The notes under the pieces: model-generated | The model's input: the letters and a program-made list of their open reading frames with translations, nothing else | Told to the model about the DNA's origin: nothing | The model's database searches: none | Made by a program: the position numbers and the translations under genes | NCBI RefSeq assembly: GCF_001577835.2 | Contig: NC_029527.1 | Coordinates: 4,627,256-4,691,255 of the forward strand | Reading direction: 5' to 3' | Length of the DNA stretch: 64,000 nucleotides | Origin: Coturnix japonica | Lineage: Eukaryota; Chordata; Aves; Galliformes; Phasianidae | Part shown: positions 63,714 through 64,000 of the stretch, in pieces | How the letters are laid out: each line of letters opens with the position of its first letter | How positions within the stretch are numbered: the stretch's first letter is position 1

Positions 63714-64000
63714 GTCGCCGCCTGCGGGCTGATTGGGTTGGGCTTTTATTTTTCTCTCTTCCTTTTTGGCACTGCCGCGAGTCTCAGCTCTTCGCTCCCT
63801 GCTCAGCCCGGCCGCTGGTTGCAGGAGGTTTGTTACATAGCTTACAAAGATGCTCCATTGCTTGTACAGAGGATAACAGTTGGCCTCACAGAGGTCTTCA
63901 AAACCACGCAGCTCAAGATCTGATCCCTTTTAAAACAGAAATCAAATTGTATATGAGAAAAATGCTCAGCCCGTTATGTTCTCTTTCTTTATTTCCCCCT

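Larger units (their letters stand above)
63280..63830. promoter_or_regulatory. Second CpG island / candidate distal CARD19 promoter
   Basis: A CpG-rich segment with a perfect CCAAT box on the minus strand (CCAATCAG, 63,729-63,736), a 16-base C run at 63,698-63,713 (G run on the transcribed strand) and, about 140 bases downstream of the CCAAT box on the minus strand, an ATG-containing exon with a consensus donor. Orientation points toward CARD19. It could instead serve an unknown gene or be bidirectional. Confidence 0.6.

Noticed and set aside
63585-63923. A 112-codon plus-strand frame in the distal CpG island
   Set aside because: Low-complexity translation through a poly(C) run, opposite in strand to the better-supported exon and with no homology.
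61400-64000. SUSD3 (sushi-domain gene) as owner of the exon at 63,571
   Set aside because: In the human order SUSD3 should present its 3' end to CARD19, but this exon is a promoter-linked first exon, and no sushi-domain sequence is visible nearby.
1-64000. Endogenous retrovirus, LTR element, Polinton, CRISPR array, tRNA or rRNA genes
   Set aside because: I scanned by eye for long terminal repeats, viral protein frames, regular direct-repeat arrays and tRNA/rRNA signatures and recognised none. Small structured RNAs could still be missed without a covariance search.

Overview
This window looks like vertebrate nuclear DNA, almost certainly from a bird, probably galliform or chicken-like. The genes are split into small exons with canonical GT/AG splice sites. 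Promoters sit in CpG islands inside otherwise AT-rich, CpG-poor DNA. The only recognisable interspersed repeats are short, 5'-truncated CR1 LINE tails, the dominant repeat of bird genomes. There are no bacterial-type operons, CRISPR arrays or rRNA genes, and I saw no retroviral or LTR element.

Layout. About 1-24,700 is non-coding: old CR1 scraps, simple repeats and no exon I can defend. At 24,740-25,150 a CpG island holds the promoter and first exon of NINJ1 (ninjurin-1, plus strand). Its coding exons are 24,950-25,021, 33,076-33,310 and 37,309-37,454 (150 aa), and an untranslated last exon runs from 39,389 to about 41,665. About 3.7 kb of intergenic DNA follows. CARD19 (BinCARD, minus strand) is convergent with NINJ1. 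Its 3' end is a convincing poly(A) site near 45,415-45,438. Its coding exons, in order of transcription, are 61,248-61,254, 56,531-56,673, 55,182-55,335, 52,230-52,289, 50,232-50,303 and 48,818-48,930 (182 aa, the membrane-anchored form). A second CpG island at about 63,280-63,830 carries a CCAAT box and a short exon ending in a perfect donor. That exon has the right phase to be an alternative first exon of CARD19.

How the genes work together. NINJ1 is the plasma-membrane protein that oligomerises to rupture dying cells. CARD19 is a mitochondrial, membrane-anchored CARD protein implicated in NF-kB signalling and cell death. As I recall the human map, the two genes are convergent neighbours there too (SUSD3 - CARD19 - NINJ1 - WNK2), so the pairing is older than the bird-mammal split. 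SUSD3 and WNK2, the expected flanking genes, are not visible here and should lie outside the window.

I found no exotic new system. The points most worth checking are the candidate second CARD19 promoter, a conserved opportunity for an intron-retention isoform of CARD19, the loss of one of the three human CARD cysteines, and the species-specific ends of NINJ1. All comparisons with human proteins are from memory; no searches were run.
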